Positions 1 to 11,513 of a stretch of 64,000 nucleotides of DNA are shown piece after piece. Under the pieces are notes generated by a model. The model worked only from the letters and a program-made list of their open reading frames with translations. It had not been told where the DNA came from and did not search any database. The DNA is taken from contig JADNYJ010000096.1 of NCBI GenBank assembly GCA_015501075.1, positions 1 through 64,000 on the forward strand, read 5' to 3'. Source of the DNA: Gymnopilus junonius (Eukaryota; Basidiomycota; Agaricomycetes; Agaricales; Galerinaceae). The position numbers and the translations under genes were made by a program. The stretch's first letter is position 1. Every line of letters begins with the position of its first letter.

Positions 1-74
1 TTTTTTGTACCCTTCCCCCCCTTCTTCCCTTTCCCCCTTTCCCCCTCTCCCCCTCCCTCTTATCCCTCATCCAG

Positions 75-2123
75 GCATCAACAGGCAGCGTCCAATACGC
101 ACCCGACAAATCCGCCTTCGTATGGAAAATCAAACAACTAGGCGGATCCCGCGAATTCCTCATGCGTGCTCATTTTGGGCTGCCCAGCGTTAAGAGCGGT
201 ATGTACCCCTTGTCTTCCCTTCTCCCTTGATTTTCCTTTTTCCGCTCACCCTTTCTCCCTCCACTTCCCCCTCTCCCCTTCCTCCCCCTCTCCCCTTGCT
301 CCCCCTCTCCCACTCCCCTCCACTCCCCCCTCCCCCCAAACAAAAACCCCCTAAAAACAGAACAAGACCTCGAAAAACGTCCCCCATCACCGTCAAATTC
401 GAAATCCCCTACTTCACCGTATCAGGCATTCAAGTGCGCTACCTCAAAATAGTCGAAAAGAGCGGGTATCAGGCGCTCCCGTGGGTGAGGTATATTACCC
501 AGAATGGGGATGATTATAGGTGTGTGTTTAGTGTGTTTGGGTTTTTTTTTTGTTTTTTTTGGGGGGAGAGTTTTTTTTTGGGGGGGGTTGAAGGGGGAGA
601 TGGGGGAGATGGGAAGGGGGGGTTTTTGAAGGGAAGGGAGGTTCGGTCCTCCCTTGACCTCTCTCGCCCGCCTACTCCATGCATCGGACGACGGGTCGTA
701 TGGACGACCGATCCCTTCTTTTTGTTGTTTGTCGTTTGTCGGTTTTCTTTCTTTCTTTTTTTCTCTCTTTCCTTCTTTCTTTTTTTTTGTCGTTATTTTT
801 TGTCGTCCTTTTTTTTTGCGAGCCATGTTATACCATCTGTGATAAGAAGCGCGGTGTAGTGCGTCTGTGTCTGTGTCTGTCATGCTCGATTCGTCTCTTC
901 CTCTTCATTTCCTTTTTTTCCTTTTTTGTCCTTTTTTTCCTTCCTCGTGCATTATATTGTATGTGGGTGATTCTGCATGCGCCTGTGCATGTGCGAGTGT
1001 ATGGAAGCGGGGAGCGGGAGCGTGTGTTGGGGCATATGGGCTTTCGTGGTACTCGTGGTCCCTTCGTGGTACTCGGCTTTCTGGTACTCGGCTTTCTGGT
1101 ACTCGTGCCGGGAGAGTTTGAAGCGCGGAGTATGAGGCAAGCTAGATTGGATTGGATTGGATTGTTGCTTAGTTGGGTTTTATCCTTGTTCTTGTTCCAT
1201 TGCGACTGCTTTTCTTTTTTTTCTTCTTTTTTCTTTCTTGTTTTTGAATCTTAGGTTGGGATGCTGGGTGTTGGGCGTTGCGTTGCGTTGGGTATTGCGT
1301 TGGGCGTTGCATTGAGTATTGCGTTGGGCGCTGTTTTTTTTTTGGTTTTTGGTTTCTTAGTTTTTCGGTTCGTACGCCTTGGTCGTGGGTGGTTGTGGTG
1401 ATCGCGTTGATATGCTTGTCTTCTTTTCTTTTCTTTTCTTTTTCTCTGTTTTTCTTTTCTTTCCGTGCAGGCGGGCGTGTTACGTGCGTTTGGAGGCTTG
1501 CTTCGAGTTTTGAATGCTGGGTATTGAGTTTTGTGTCTTGGGCTGCGCTACGTTGGATGAACATGAACGGTGGATGGGTGTGTGGCCCCTCTGTAGACCC
1601 TTTGAGGCTTGGGGTTTAGTTGCTCCTTGATCCTTGTACAATGATTTTTCCTTTTCGTCGTTGCTTTTCCTTTTATTTCCTTTGCTTTGCTTTTCTTTGC
1701 TTTGCTTTGCTTTGTTTTCCTTTTTTCCTTTCCTTTCTTCTTTTCTTGTTTTACTTGATTTCCTTGTGTTCTAACACTGGTTTTGGCTGCGTTGGATGCA
1801 GAGGCTTTCCTGGTTCTGCAGTTATTTCGACATTTTATTCCTTTTATCACCCCTTCTTTGGGGTTTCGTTTCTCCTCGCTATTTTTTTGTTCCATCTTTT
1901 TTTTTTCTCCTCTTGCTCTTACTCTTGCTCTTGGGTCCCTCCCTTTCCCTTTCGTTCCTGTCTCTCTTCCCCCTCCCTCCCTCTTCCCCCCTCTTCCCCT
2001 CTCTCTCTCTCTTTCCTTCCTTCCATCAACCAACCAAACTAACTCTCTTCCCCCCTCTTTTTTTCTCATAGCCTACGGACAGCACTGGAAAAGGGCAGCG
2101 CGCCTATCATGCCGACGATGTAG
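75..2123 (+). CDS. apm1: AP-1 clathrin adaptor complex subunit mu, C-terminal part
   Basis: Medium-chain (mu) subunit of the AP-1 adaptor, which selects cargo for clathrin vesicles at the trans-Golgi and endosomes. Only the C-terminal mu-homology domain lies in the window. Exons read 75-198, 361-519 and 2072-2123. The middle exon carries the highly conserved stretch ending SGYQALPWVRYITQNGD, and the last exon completes it with a Leu-Arg-Thr before a short tail and TAG at 2121. Positions 1-74 are the tail of an upstream intron. The 162-nt intron 199-360 joins a Gly/Glu codon. The last intron, 520-2071, is 1552 nt, roughly thirty times the usual size here. In exon 361-519 the reading frame only fits the family if one C is missing from the run at 381-385, so the sequence as given is frameshifted. 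Family assignment is firm. Whether the frameshift is real is not known. Confidence 0.9.
520..2071 (+). other. Giant low-complexity intron of the AP-1 mu gene
   Basis: The donor at 520 and the acceptor ending at 2071 restore the AP-1 mu frame (the split codon gives Ser, followed by Leu-Arg-Thr). The interior is overwhelmingly T- and C-rich on the plus strand, with long T runs (about 541-580, 715-815, 900-945, 1200-1240, 1415-1470, 1660-1760, 1880-2065) and short direct repeats such as the triple ggtactcg-type unit near 1050-1105. Long open frames here exist on both strands only because the sequence is compositionally biased. They are not genes. Confidence 0.75.
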
Positions 2124-2700
2124 AGGAGTAGACGTCATCCGAGTTTATACATCCCGCCTTATTACTTGTTTCTCTGTTTCTGTTTCTTCGAATTTTGTTA
2201 CCCCTCCCCCCCGTTATCACTCTTGGTGTTTCGCGTTTATATTATATTATATCATTTCTTTTTTTTTCTGGGATTTGGAATGTGTTGGCGTTTAGGTTTA
2301 GCCTCAGAGCGCGGAGCGCGCCCACCTGGAATCAACGTGCACTGCTGCAAGAATTTTCTGAAAGGCATTTTAGCGCATGCGCATGCGCGTGAAATTCCGT
2401 GGTTGGTTCAGGGGGCCTGGACACGTCTGGACTCGTCGTCTGGTGCTTCTTTTTGTTATTGTTATTGGTCGTCGTAGTCGTCGTCGTCAGCATAATCACC
2501 ACCATCACCGCCAGCTGGCAGCTCTGCTAGCTATAGAGTACGAAGGGACCATTTGAAATTGAACGTCTTAAGTGAAAGCCGACCTTCAAACTCAAGCCAC
2601 CGTTTTATTTATTTTGGTCTAGGAATCCTAGTCCTACTTGGCACTCTGACACCGAGCGACGGAAACGTTGGGAAAAAATGAAAAGTGTATTCAAGGTTCT
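2124..2700. other. 3' flank of AP-1 mu, no gene seen
   Basis: Presumed 3' untranslated and intergenic sequence. It contains short CpG-rich alternating repeats near 2370-2390 and a gtcgtcgtcg run near 2465-2490. No conserved coding stretch was recognised on either strand. Confidence 0.5.
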
Positions 2701-3015
2701 GTAGAGATGAGAGATACGAGATTGAGATGAGATATGAGACGAGAGACGAGAGACGGGAGACTACGAAAAAAAGAGACGAGAGATGAGATGAGAGACCACG
2801 AGACGGAGAAACGGAGAGAGACAGAGACAGAGATGAAACAGAGATAGAGAGCAGAGACGATAGCGAAAGAGATAGCGAGGGAAAAGGAAACAGGTATGTA
2901 CTGTACATATGGTATACTGTGGGTATAGATGTTTATTTGATAGCACGGACGACGAGACGGAGAGAAGCAGGGAGAAAGAGAAAGAGAAATGAAAAAGAAA
3001 AAAAAAGAAAAAAAA
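2701..3015. repeat. Purine-rich (GA/GAGA) low-complexity tract
   Basis: About 300 nt composed almost entirely of G and A on the plus strand, built from gagatgagag / gacgagagac-type units and ending in an A-rich stretch at 2995-3015. Such polypurine tracts are simple-sequence expansions. The apparent Ser/Leu/Phe-rich frames on the complementary strand follow from the composition. Confidence 0.8.
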
Positions 3016-4245
3016 CTACAATTCTTTGTTCGTCACACGCAGTGACGCCGCCCGTCCGCCCGTCTAGCACAGAGGCCACGGAGGACGCAACTTCCAACTG
3101 GATAGTTGTGGAGCAAGCGGCTAGAGAGGAGTCCAAAGTTGAAACTCGGGCTCGGAGGGTGAGAGACAAGTGTTGACTGACATCAACCGTTGTCGAGCTG
3201 TCCTCTGATAAGATTGGGGTCGATTGACCGCAACTTGGAGTTGGAGTTGAAGATGCAGGTCGACATGACTCATCCACAGCTCAATGCGACTTGCTTGGAG
3301 TGACTCGCGCTTGGGAGGGTTGAATAGTAGATGGTGAGAATACGCGATGTCGCTGTGAGATGATTGAACTTGATGATGGGGGGTTGATGCGTCTCTGGGA
3401 TGAACTTGACGTTGGACAGAAAGCCGACCCGGAAGACTCGCACAAGGAGCTTCAGTTAGGTAGCACAGAGGCGCAGTAGTGGCACAGTGGCTCAAGGGGC
3501 CAGAAAGACCCATGAAGGACCCATGAAGGCGTCACAGCTTCACAGGCAAGTTACCACGAGAAATTCAGCTCGGCCTTGTGCATGGAAGGGTATCCTTGAG
3601 GGTAATGAAGGTTAAAAAGCAATTCGCCAGGATATCGTCTGATTCAGAAGGCAAGTTTTGCGCAAAACTTGCCCTCTGAATCAAACAACATCACCCTGGT
3701 CCCTGTGGGTGCGTGTGTGGGTAACCAATGGCAGGATGTTGATCATGATGCGAGGACAGCTGACGTCGTTTGATTAGGGCCTTGGCTTGTGGGATATTGC
3801 GAGAAGTCCAGCGAAAATGCCAGGTGGGTGATTGATGCGAGGTGGCTCAGCAAAAGATGTCAGTGGGATGTGGATGCGATTGGCTCAGCGGAAAGACCAG
3901 TGACAATACGAGATGTAGAGCAGATTATCAACCCAACGAAGACAGCGTAGATGTGTGTACCTCGGCGAAAGGACGACAAGTAGTGTCAATGGGAGAAAGA
4001 CAGCTGCATAGATGGTGTAGACAGGAGCTCCTCTTGGTACTGGTGTGTGTGCGTGGTGCCGGGAAATATCAACACGGCTAAGAGATATTCCCACACGTAC
4101 TATGAACGTTGAAATATGGCGAAAAAGGCTGGTATATGATTGGAAGCGAACTGAGGACGCGATGGGAATAGTGGGTCGAATAGTCGGATAGTCGGATAGC
4201 TATATGTTCCAAGGTGTGCATTGTCTGTTGAGAGTAGAGCTGCAT
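3016..4245. other. Intergenic stretch, no supported gene
   Basis: Several open frames up to about 130 codons exist on the minus strand (for example 3121-3513, Ser/His/Gln-rich). None shows a domain, a splice structure or a recognisable motif. The stretch holds the palindrome at 3641-3682 and, from about 3735 to 3930, loosely repeated units around gatgcga and ggctcagc. The 3' end of the minus-strand membrane-protein gene begins at 4248. Confidence 0.4.
3641..3682. repeat. 42-bp near-perfect palindrome
   Basis: Two 21-nt arms meet at a central TGCGCA. They pair at every position except one mismatched pair (aagg opposite ccct). The outer arm ends are gattcaga and tctgaatc. Such an inverted repeat could extrude a cruciform or be the remnant of a small fold-back element. 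No gene overlaps it. Confidence 0.9.
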
Positions 4246-4247
4246 TT

Positions 4248-7200
4248 TTAAATGACACCTCCCTTTGGGCGCTGCCTAGTTCTCCTTGAATTGGTACCCT
4301 TGGATTTGGACGGCGTAGCATTGTTCTTGGATTTGGAGGGTGAAGCACTCTTGAATTTCTTTGACCTATCGACTGAAACCTCTTCTTCTTCCTCCTGATC
4401 CTCGGTACTCGATGCCGAAAGTTTATGATAGGTATTTCCAGGACCAGTTACCGACTTCGAAGCAGAGAGACCTGAACCAGGCTCAAGCCTGAAAGTAAAC
4501 TCGTGGTCGGGTGATATAGTGGGCTTCGGACTGGGGTCAGGTGTGTCGTCGTCGTCTTCGCCGTAGTCAACTTTGTCCATGTCATCTTCTAGATCAGGAC
4601 GCACTACTGAGATCTGGGCGGCAATTTTCTTGATATTAATCCATTCTTCATCGTCGTAGCTCATATCGGAATCTTCTTCTCCTTCACGAGCGCGTTTCAA
4701 CTGACGGGTGGGTTGATCTACGAGGCCAACTTGGTTGTTCAATTCTGCCGATGGCGTTATTGGTGACTGAATACTATGTCAGGTCAAACCAAGCAGACAC
4801 GATGAGTTAAACGTACCTCATCATATTGAAGCATATTGTCGGAGACGACAGGAGGCAGAGGCTGCGTTCGTTGAGTCTAACAATGAAAAGAGAGGTCAGA
4901 AGATAATATGTATGTAACGTTCAATTACTTACAGGGGTTTTCTCCTTGTCCTCGGGCTCCGTCGTCGGCTGGATGGTAGTGACTACTGGTTTGCGAGGAG
5001 GGTACTTTTTCTCGTGATTCTATTAGTAAGTCATGAAATACGTCAGGTACGTGTAGCATCCAAGATCGTTCAAATAGCGCACCATGTAGCTCCTGTATTT
5101 TGCCGCCATTTCTGGGTAAAGTATGTGATTCTCGGGATCACAATAACTTATATCCAAGTACCGGCATTTTGGATAAAAATGCTCTGGAATCTCCTCAGGC
5201 TCAGGAGGCCTGGGTTCGGGATTGGGGTTTCCTTTAAGACAGAATTGGCACCGCTCGTACTCAAGCTCCACTTCCGTTATACGGCCACGAAAGCAGCATA
5301 TTTCTACGGGATCGGGATATAGCGTCGGCACGTAGGGTTTAGGCGCCAATGTTGGATCAGAGTGAGATGGAACAGTGTTGACGCTAGGCTTAAGGGTGAC
5401 AGGGTCCGGGGTCGGTGGTTCATGTGTTTCCTTTGGAGGATCTTCTGGGATCACCTGGAAGAAAGTCGAAGAATACGTCAGGTAAAATTCTAATATCAGC
5501 TTTCAAGGCCACAAGGGATACGTACTGTTTGTGGCGCCAGCTTAATTTCTTTCCGGAATGGTTTTCTGGGTTCATACAACGTGGAAGGGTCGGGAGGAGG
5601 GTGGAACATATAGTAACTCTAATACCAGGTCACGGTATACGTCAAGTCCAATCTCAACCAGTGTCGACCAAGTATAGAGTACGTACCGTGAATCTCCAAT
5701 ATAACTCCGCCATTTCTGGATAACGTTCGTGATACCTGTAGTCACTGAAGATCGCAGGCAATTCAGGACATGGTAGTAAAAATCGCTCTGGATCCTCCAT
5801 AGCAGCGACAGATCCAAGAGTCTGGATCCCATTAATGGAGAACCGGCATAGATCGTGATAGAGATCAGTCATCACTCTAAGGGCTTCATACGGGGGATAG
5901 GTGTGCAGCTTAACCCTGTTCAGTGCATAAAACTGAGACCGGGTCAAGATTTGCGGAGTCATCTGTGTATCTGGGTCGCGCGTTGGTGGTTTACCTCGAT
6001 AACAATATTTGCACCGCTTCTCTTGAAGATCTTCCTCTGACAACCGGCCAATGGAGCAGCATTGTTGTGGAGGGTTTGCCGGGTTAAATATGCGCATTGG
6101 CTGATATGACTTGTGCAAAGTAATTTGTTCACGTTGATATTGGTCCAGATGTGCGTAGTCTTCTGGCCTCATCTGGAAAAAAGCCAAAGGATACGTTAAT
6201 TCTAATCCTCAGTGTCCAATAGCCATCAAGAAATACGCACTTGTTGCGCCAACTTAAGCTCTTGTTCGGACGGGTTAACGGAGATATAAAATTCATACTC
6301 CATGGTCGCAGTTGGCCGTAAAGTCTGAACAACTGTGAACTGCTCTGTCCAAGACTTGGTGGTAAAGACGTAGCCGGAATCGCGAGGTTGAGACTTTGGA
6401 GTTGCTTTTTTCTGGAAACCATTTCCATAATGGTTAGTAAGTTAAAGGAAATTCATTCAGTATTCGAACAAGTTTTAAAGACATACCTCTTTGGAAAAGA
6501 AGTGTTTAATTTTACAACCAATCATCCGAAGGACGCGGAAAAGCCCAACGACCATCCAGAACAAAAACATGATGATTTCGCCCAAGGTGAGCATCATCCT
6601 CCAGGACACTTGGTTTAAGATTTTCCGAAACATTTTACTGAAGTAACGTATCACCTGCCTGGGCTCACGAAACAATGATGTCGCGAAAAGTGTCGCAATG
6701 CACGTGGAAGAGATTACGCAAAAGATGGCCAGGCCTATATAAGTCACGACCGTCAAGAAGACCTTGCCGACAGCACGGCTTGAACAAAGGAAATTCTTTA
6801 GGTTGTCAAAATCATCGTAGGCGTTGAGCGTGGTATCCTGCGAGAGCCAGAGGAAACGCTCGATCTGTTGGACCATCCGAGAGCGTGTAATTTTCGAGGC
6901 GCCAATACGTTCGGAATTTGATGGTTCCAGTTTTCGACGTCCCTGGATGGGGTGCCAATAAGATTAATGATCACAGACAGCCAACCGACGAGCGAGAATA
7001 GAATACCCAATAACATATATGTATTCCGTTTATGCGGAAGAAGTGGTATCCAACCTCTTTGTACTCATCTTTCGGCCCTTCCTAAGGGAAAGCGCATGGT
7101 GTTAGTGTCTCGAACAATGCAGAGGGTTTGACAAATGGGCTTACTGTAAAGGACAGAGCAAGATGCGGGTATGTGGCGATGTAAGGGATCAATGGCCAAA

Positions 7201-8430
7201 ATTGTATCGCACACTTGATGGCAAATTTGCGTCCGATAGGTAAGACCGTCGTTTTCAATAAAGTCAAGCCTTTAGAGCACCAATATATATAATCGAAAGT
7301 ATACCAATCCACCGATTCGATGATGAGCTCTTTCTTGATACCCATCGCAAAACAAGTTATGTTGTGGGCCTGCGAAACTATATTGCAATGGGTCACTGGG
7401 TGTATTTGTACAGGCCGTTGGAATATCGTCGGAAGGTCGATGGATGTGTTTAGAATGGGCTGCGAAACAGCTAGGGTGATAGTTTTGGCGACGTCAATTA
7501 TTACGCCCTTTGAAGCTTTTGTAGTCCATGCGAAAGGTTCGACATAGTCGTCTATTCCACAGAAAGAGGCGAGATCAGCCAGAGTGGGCACTTTGCATTT
7601 GTCATTCATTTCGTCGAGTCTGGAACTTCATCCATGGTAGTTATAGATCGTTGGTTGATACATTTGTTTTGCCGGCAACTTCAGGGTTTGGGCTTGTAGT
7701 GGTAACTTTTGATTGAGCCCGTTGTTGGCGACGGCGGAAAGCGTAGTACAAAGAACCCCGATACAGAGCGCGCAAAAAATAGCCAAAATTATAAAGATTA
7801 TCCATGGGAAACCTCTGACGTTACCAGGCGTTGTCAAGGTTGGAGGAGAAGGAGTCGGCGGCGGTGCTGCTGGTTCGATGAAAAGTCGATCATTATTACG
7901 GTGGGGTTGCTGGGCCTGATTGTCTGATGATAAGACATAATATTAATACGGATACTTCGCTTGTATGAGAAAGAAAACATGACGTACTGGATCGCTGAGG
8001 AATTCGTGGACGCCTAGGGCCGCTTGGAGGTTGGTTTGAATCTGCTACTGTGAAGTCAGTGCAAAGCAAAATGGCGAAAAGGAGGCGCTACTCACTGGTA
8101 CTCGTTGGATTGTTCCATGTAGACCCTGAGTTCTCAGTCGTTATTGAGAGGACCCATAGAGGAAGAAGAGCTCATACCAACACCTGCTGCATATTGCAGT
8201 GGAGCATTTGATGATTGGAGGGCCAGTGTAATGGCAGTAACTGCTAGGATGGCCATTCTCGTCAGTTTGTTACTTTCGCTGGCGTTGTTGAGGACGGCTT
8301 TCGCTTTCCAAGCAATAGTAGTGGACGAAAGGGCGTTGACGCCCAGGACAGAGGGCACGACAATGCTTGTCATGCTAGAGGAAGCAAGGGGAGGCGTGAA
8401 GTGATTGTATATTGCCGTGACGAGAGCCAT
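4248..8430 (-). CDS. Uncharacterised multi-exon membrane protein with duplicated CC-x14-C-x2-C module
   Basis: Fourteen exons: 8430-8178, 8125-8096, 8047-7988, 7923-7662, 7619-7145, 7081-7007, 6942-6487, 6411-6241, 6172-5687, 5618-5526, 5454-5083, 5019-4933, 4876-4817, 4766-4248. They join in frame to 1132 residues. Visible parts are a hydrophobic N-terminal region, a Pro/Ser-rich linker, a strong membrane segment near residues 156-178, a long possibly lumenal region, and two more membrane segments near 444-468 and 493-518. Two related modules follow, each with CCxxGRxxExxLxxxRCxxC (Cys 632, 633, 648, 651 and 840, 841, 856, 859). An acidic then Lys/Ser-rich tail ends the protein. The start at 8430 is preferred over an in-frame ATG at 8511 because a TATA-like TATATAAG sits at 8519-8526, too close to the latter. 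Function unknown. The paired Cys suggest metal binding, which is an inference. Confidence 0.75.
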
Positions 8431-8518
8431 TGGCAATATGGCTGCGCCTTTGTGGGCAAGAGAAGTGGTGGGGGGATGAAAGAAAGAAAGACAGACGGAA
8501 AATAGTGACAAACATTCT

Positions 8519-8526
8519 TCTTATAT
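8519..8526 (-). promoter_or_regulatory. TATA-like box of the membrane-protein gene
   Basis: Read on the minus strand this is TATATAAG, about 90 nt upstream of the ATG at 8430 and 8 nt upstream of the ATG at 8511. Its spacing decides for the inner start. Not proven experimentally. Confidence 0.5.
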
Positions 8527-8534
8527 ACCCCCAT

Positions 8535-8987
8535 CAAAATTTGAAATCACTGCCTTGTTGCTGTTTACCCTTTCATTTTGAACGTTTTTAGACGACAACT
8601 CGGGGTAAAATTGGTGTATGTGGTAGGTAATGTTTATCGAAGTCGATCTATGTACTTTAACAGTCCGTAAATAAAGCAGAAAGAGGGAAAAGACGGTCGA
8701 GAGATGGTCGCTTACGAGAACAATTGAATGATTGTTGTCCGTTTTTGGATTGTGTGAACTTTGGGTGTCCACACAACTGATTATCTTATCGACCGATTTT
8801 ATCACCACATATCAAGCCATGGGTGTACGTATTCTACCGTGTATCCTGCCTGGACTTGGGCTATACGACGATACGCTCTTCTAGGAATTTGTGGCGGCCT
8901 GATTATTTGCACCCTTGGCTCGGCCTTGTTCGGCATTGATGAGATTAGTAATCACCACACACGATATGTTTTTTTCTACTTGGTTTT
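8535..8987. other. Divergent promoter region
   Basis: About 450 nt between the minus-strand membrane-protein gene and the plus-strand kinase gene, so it presumably holds the promoters of both. No coding motif was seen. Confidence 0.4.
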
Positions 8988-9011
8988 GTGCGCCACCTGT
9001 CGTCTGATGAC

Positions 9012-9869
9012 ATGACTCCCACTTTGTTGAGATCCTCGACCAATAGCGACTTAGATGCATTCATTATTCAAGGAATAAAGTCCTGGACTCCCACTTCACG
9101 GACGGAATTACCACCGAAATGCGAGTTAATCTACCAAGGTGACGCTAGCAAGGTCTTCAGCCCAGCTCAGTTTCCAGCCGTTGTCATCAAATGGCAACAC
9201 GACTCGAGGGAAGAGGTACTCTGCATGCAGTACGCGCGGCGCCATCTCTCATCAGTGGTATCCATACCGCGCATCTTGTACTGCCCCCCTTTCAAGTTCT
9301 CTCGTGGCCGTTTTGCTGAATACTCCTTGAAAGGGCGACCGTGGGGAGCATGGTTCATCTGCATGGACCGCTGTCCAGGTGTATCTCTGGACAAAGTCAT
9401 CGAGGGCATGACTCCCTCCCAACTCGACCACATCGCTCTGCAGCTCAAAACCATTCTCTTGCACATGTCCACCTGCGTCCGGCCACGAACACTCGGTTCA
9501 GTAACTGGAGGACCCTACTGCAACTTTTTCTTTCCTAACTACGTCGCGCCCAAACACGCATTCACCTCCGTCGGCGAATTCAACGACCACATCCGATGGA
9601 TGCTCATGCTCTTCTGCACGGAAACGTTCACCGAATCTTTCCTTGCCCAATTTCCTCGCAACGCCGCTAAAAGATTCGCCCATGCTGACTTGCTGCCGAG
9701 GAATATCATGGTGGAAGAGGGTGGCTCGACTATAACGGGAATTGTAGACTGGTCGACGGCGGGGTTTTATCCTGAGTATTGGGAATATGCACGCATGCAC
9801 GATCGAGATTGTATGACTCCAGCTTGGGACTATGTGCTGCAGAGAGTCTTTCCAACACCTCGTCGGTAG
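9012..9869 (+). CDS. Aminoglycoside-phosphotransferase-like kinase (fungal APH family)
   Basis: Single-exon protein of 285 residues from the ATG at 9012 (293 from the in-frame ATG at 8988). It belongs to the protein-kinase-like APH/choline-kinase superfamily, which is heavily expanded in fungi and whose substrates are mostly unknown. The catalytic core is clear: an ATP-lobe Val-Val-Ile-Lys-Trp, the Brenner motif HADLLPRNIMV with the catalytic Asp and Asn (around residue 225), and the metal-binding IVDW followed by GFYPEYWEYARM. The last motif is typical of fungal members. Length agrees with the family. The usual Gly after the catalytic His is Ala and the Glu after IVDW is Ser, both tolerated variants. 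There is no reason to infer antibiotic resistance. Confidence 0.88.
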   Translation: MTPTLLRSSTNSDLDAFIIQGIKSWTPTSRTELPPKCELIYQGDASKVFSPAQFPAVVIKWQHDSREEVLCMQYARRHLSSVVSIPRILYCPPFKFSRGRFAEYSLKGRPWGAWFICMDRCPGVSLDKVIEGMTPSQLDHIALQLKTILLHMSTCVRPRTLGSVTGGPYCNFFFPNYVAPKHAFTSVGEFNDHIRWMLMLFCTETFTESFLAQFPRNAAKRFAHADLLPRNIMVEEGGSTITGIVDWSTAGFYPEYWEYARMHDRDCMTPAWDYVLQRVFPTPRR

Positions 9870-11507
9870 ACGGAGATTGATGCTGTTAGGCGGCTCATGA
9901 GTATTATCAATTCCAACTTCTGAGACTGATTTCATTACTTTTACTGTTCGCTTCCCAGGTGAGCTAGTTAAGATTCGTATCTTAACCTTCTTTCTGTGCT
10001 GATATGTTACACTGTATAGCGTGGTCGACGCCCAAATCATGGCTGGGTGGATAGATAGCGAATATTGATACTTTATGCTTGAGTCATTCTCAACTGGTTC
10101 GTCCTTATATTTGTATTTACGTTCTGATGTTCAATATTCATTTTATTTCACGATTCGTTTATATCAGCAGAGGCTGATCAAAGCAAACAAGGTAACCATG
10201 CTTCCTTGTACTGTACAGGACCCCTCTTTCCGTCGACCCCTTGGTGAGTTAGTTTAATCGCCTCGCCTCCATCTATCCTTCTAATCTTTTTGGTCAGCCT
10301 TCATTTTTCGGTAATTTGTTGGGCGAACGGATTGCGAAAAACTGTGGCACGGCACTTCATGCCTTGATTATTCTGGTTTAGAATGTACTTCCGTTATTAG
10401 TTTCCCCTTCCGTCCAACACCCTTATCTGATACACTTAAATTGTTGTAGGAAGACCATGGGGTTGTTGTGCCGTTGATTTGGATGAGGCGGACATATGGT
10501 CCCTTAATCATGATCCCCGGCCACACTGCTCTTTATTTCTTGTCATTTCTTCCTCTCGAAAATAAGGTTGAAATTTCGGCTGCGAATTATCGTATTTAAC
10601 AGGGATTTTCTTCGGCAGTATTTCTATGCGATAGTACTCACAGCGGTCAAAGTTTTTCATTCGATTAAATAGATTTTCACTCAACAATGACTACAACCTG
10701 AGGACATGCTCTTTTACAGGCTACAGTGAATTATTGCACAGTGCCCCTCTCTCATAACGGAGAATCGACATTTCCGAATAGAGTCTGAACGGCCATTAAC
10801 TTATCTCAAGACCCTTCGCTTGACAAGCTTCTTAGGGCTTAGGGGCTTGAACGGACATCGGAACAAGTTCAATTCATGGACACGAGGTACGTCTTTCATC
10901 CTGTATTCTCACCCATATGGGAAAATAAAGCAATGACTCACCGATTTACACAGGCTGATGGCTGACGCCTGATTGACGCTCGTCCACTGATGCAGTGCTT
11001 ATCGATCGATCAACGTCTAGTTGAAGCCTAGGTTGGAGAGGTACGCACAGCACTACCTTCTGAGGTCTTAAGGTCTGAGGCTGAGAACTGGAGGCGCGTC
11101 ATATTGGGGTTGCCAAAATTACGGAAAGAAACATTGTTCGTGGGTCGCCTTGCTATAATTCCAATGAGTTTCAAGTTCCACATTCTTCCAAGCCCAGTCA
11201 CGGCCGTTTACGGCAGGAAGATCCAAAAGAGACCTTTATCAGTAATTAATCAATCGATGAACACGTTCCTCTGACTCTCACAACTTTCACCGGAAGTGCT
11301 GTGTCCTTAGGCGTCGCCTACAACCCTCGATCCACTGATAGGCTGTACGTACACCCTCATGGCTGTTGTAATAGGATGACATTATTCTGATCAGTTAAGT
11401 GGGCTGACGCGATTATCATAGATCAGGGATCGCCGCGGCCATTGAATTGAATTCGAAATTAGCAATGACAGTTGGGGATCAAAAATAGACAGCTGGGCCA
11501 AGCATTG
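9870..11507. other. Intergenic stretch without recognised gene
   Basis: About 1.6 kb. The first part is the presumed 3' flank of the kinase gene. Only short open frames occur (up to 60 codons near 10075-10257) and none has recognisable similarity. No tRNA, repeat or transposon end was seen. Confidence 0.4.
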
Positions 11508-11513
11508 TATAAG
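11508..11513 (+). promoter_or_regulatory. TATA-like box of SET paralogue 1
   Basis: TATAAG about 125 nt upstream of the ATG at 11636. A plausible 5' UTR intron (donor gtaagt near 11537, acceptor tacag near 11597) lies between them. Assignment is by position only. Confidence 0.35.

Noticed and set aside
190..2069. Many long open frames on both strands rich in Phe, Ser, Leu or Lys, Arg, Glu
   Set aside because: They arise from the pyrimidine bias of AP-1 mu introns. No motif, and the splice model of AP-1 mu covers the region.
3121..3513. 130-codon minus-strand frame as a gene
   Set aside because: Low-complexity Ser/His/Gln composition, no splice structure and no recognisable homologue.
7007..7081. 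Apparent frameshift in the membrane-protein gene
   Set aside because: Resolved by an intron with donor at 7006 and acceptor ending at 6943. The 14 exons then sum to a multiple of three.
9498..10040. 180-codon minus-strand open frame
   Set aside because: Mostly antisense to the APH-like kinase. No motif of its own.
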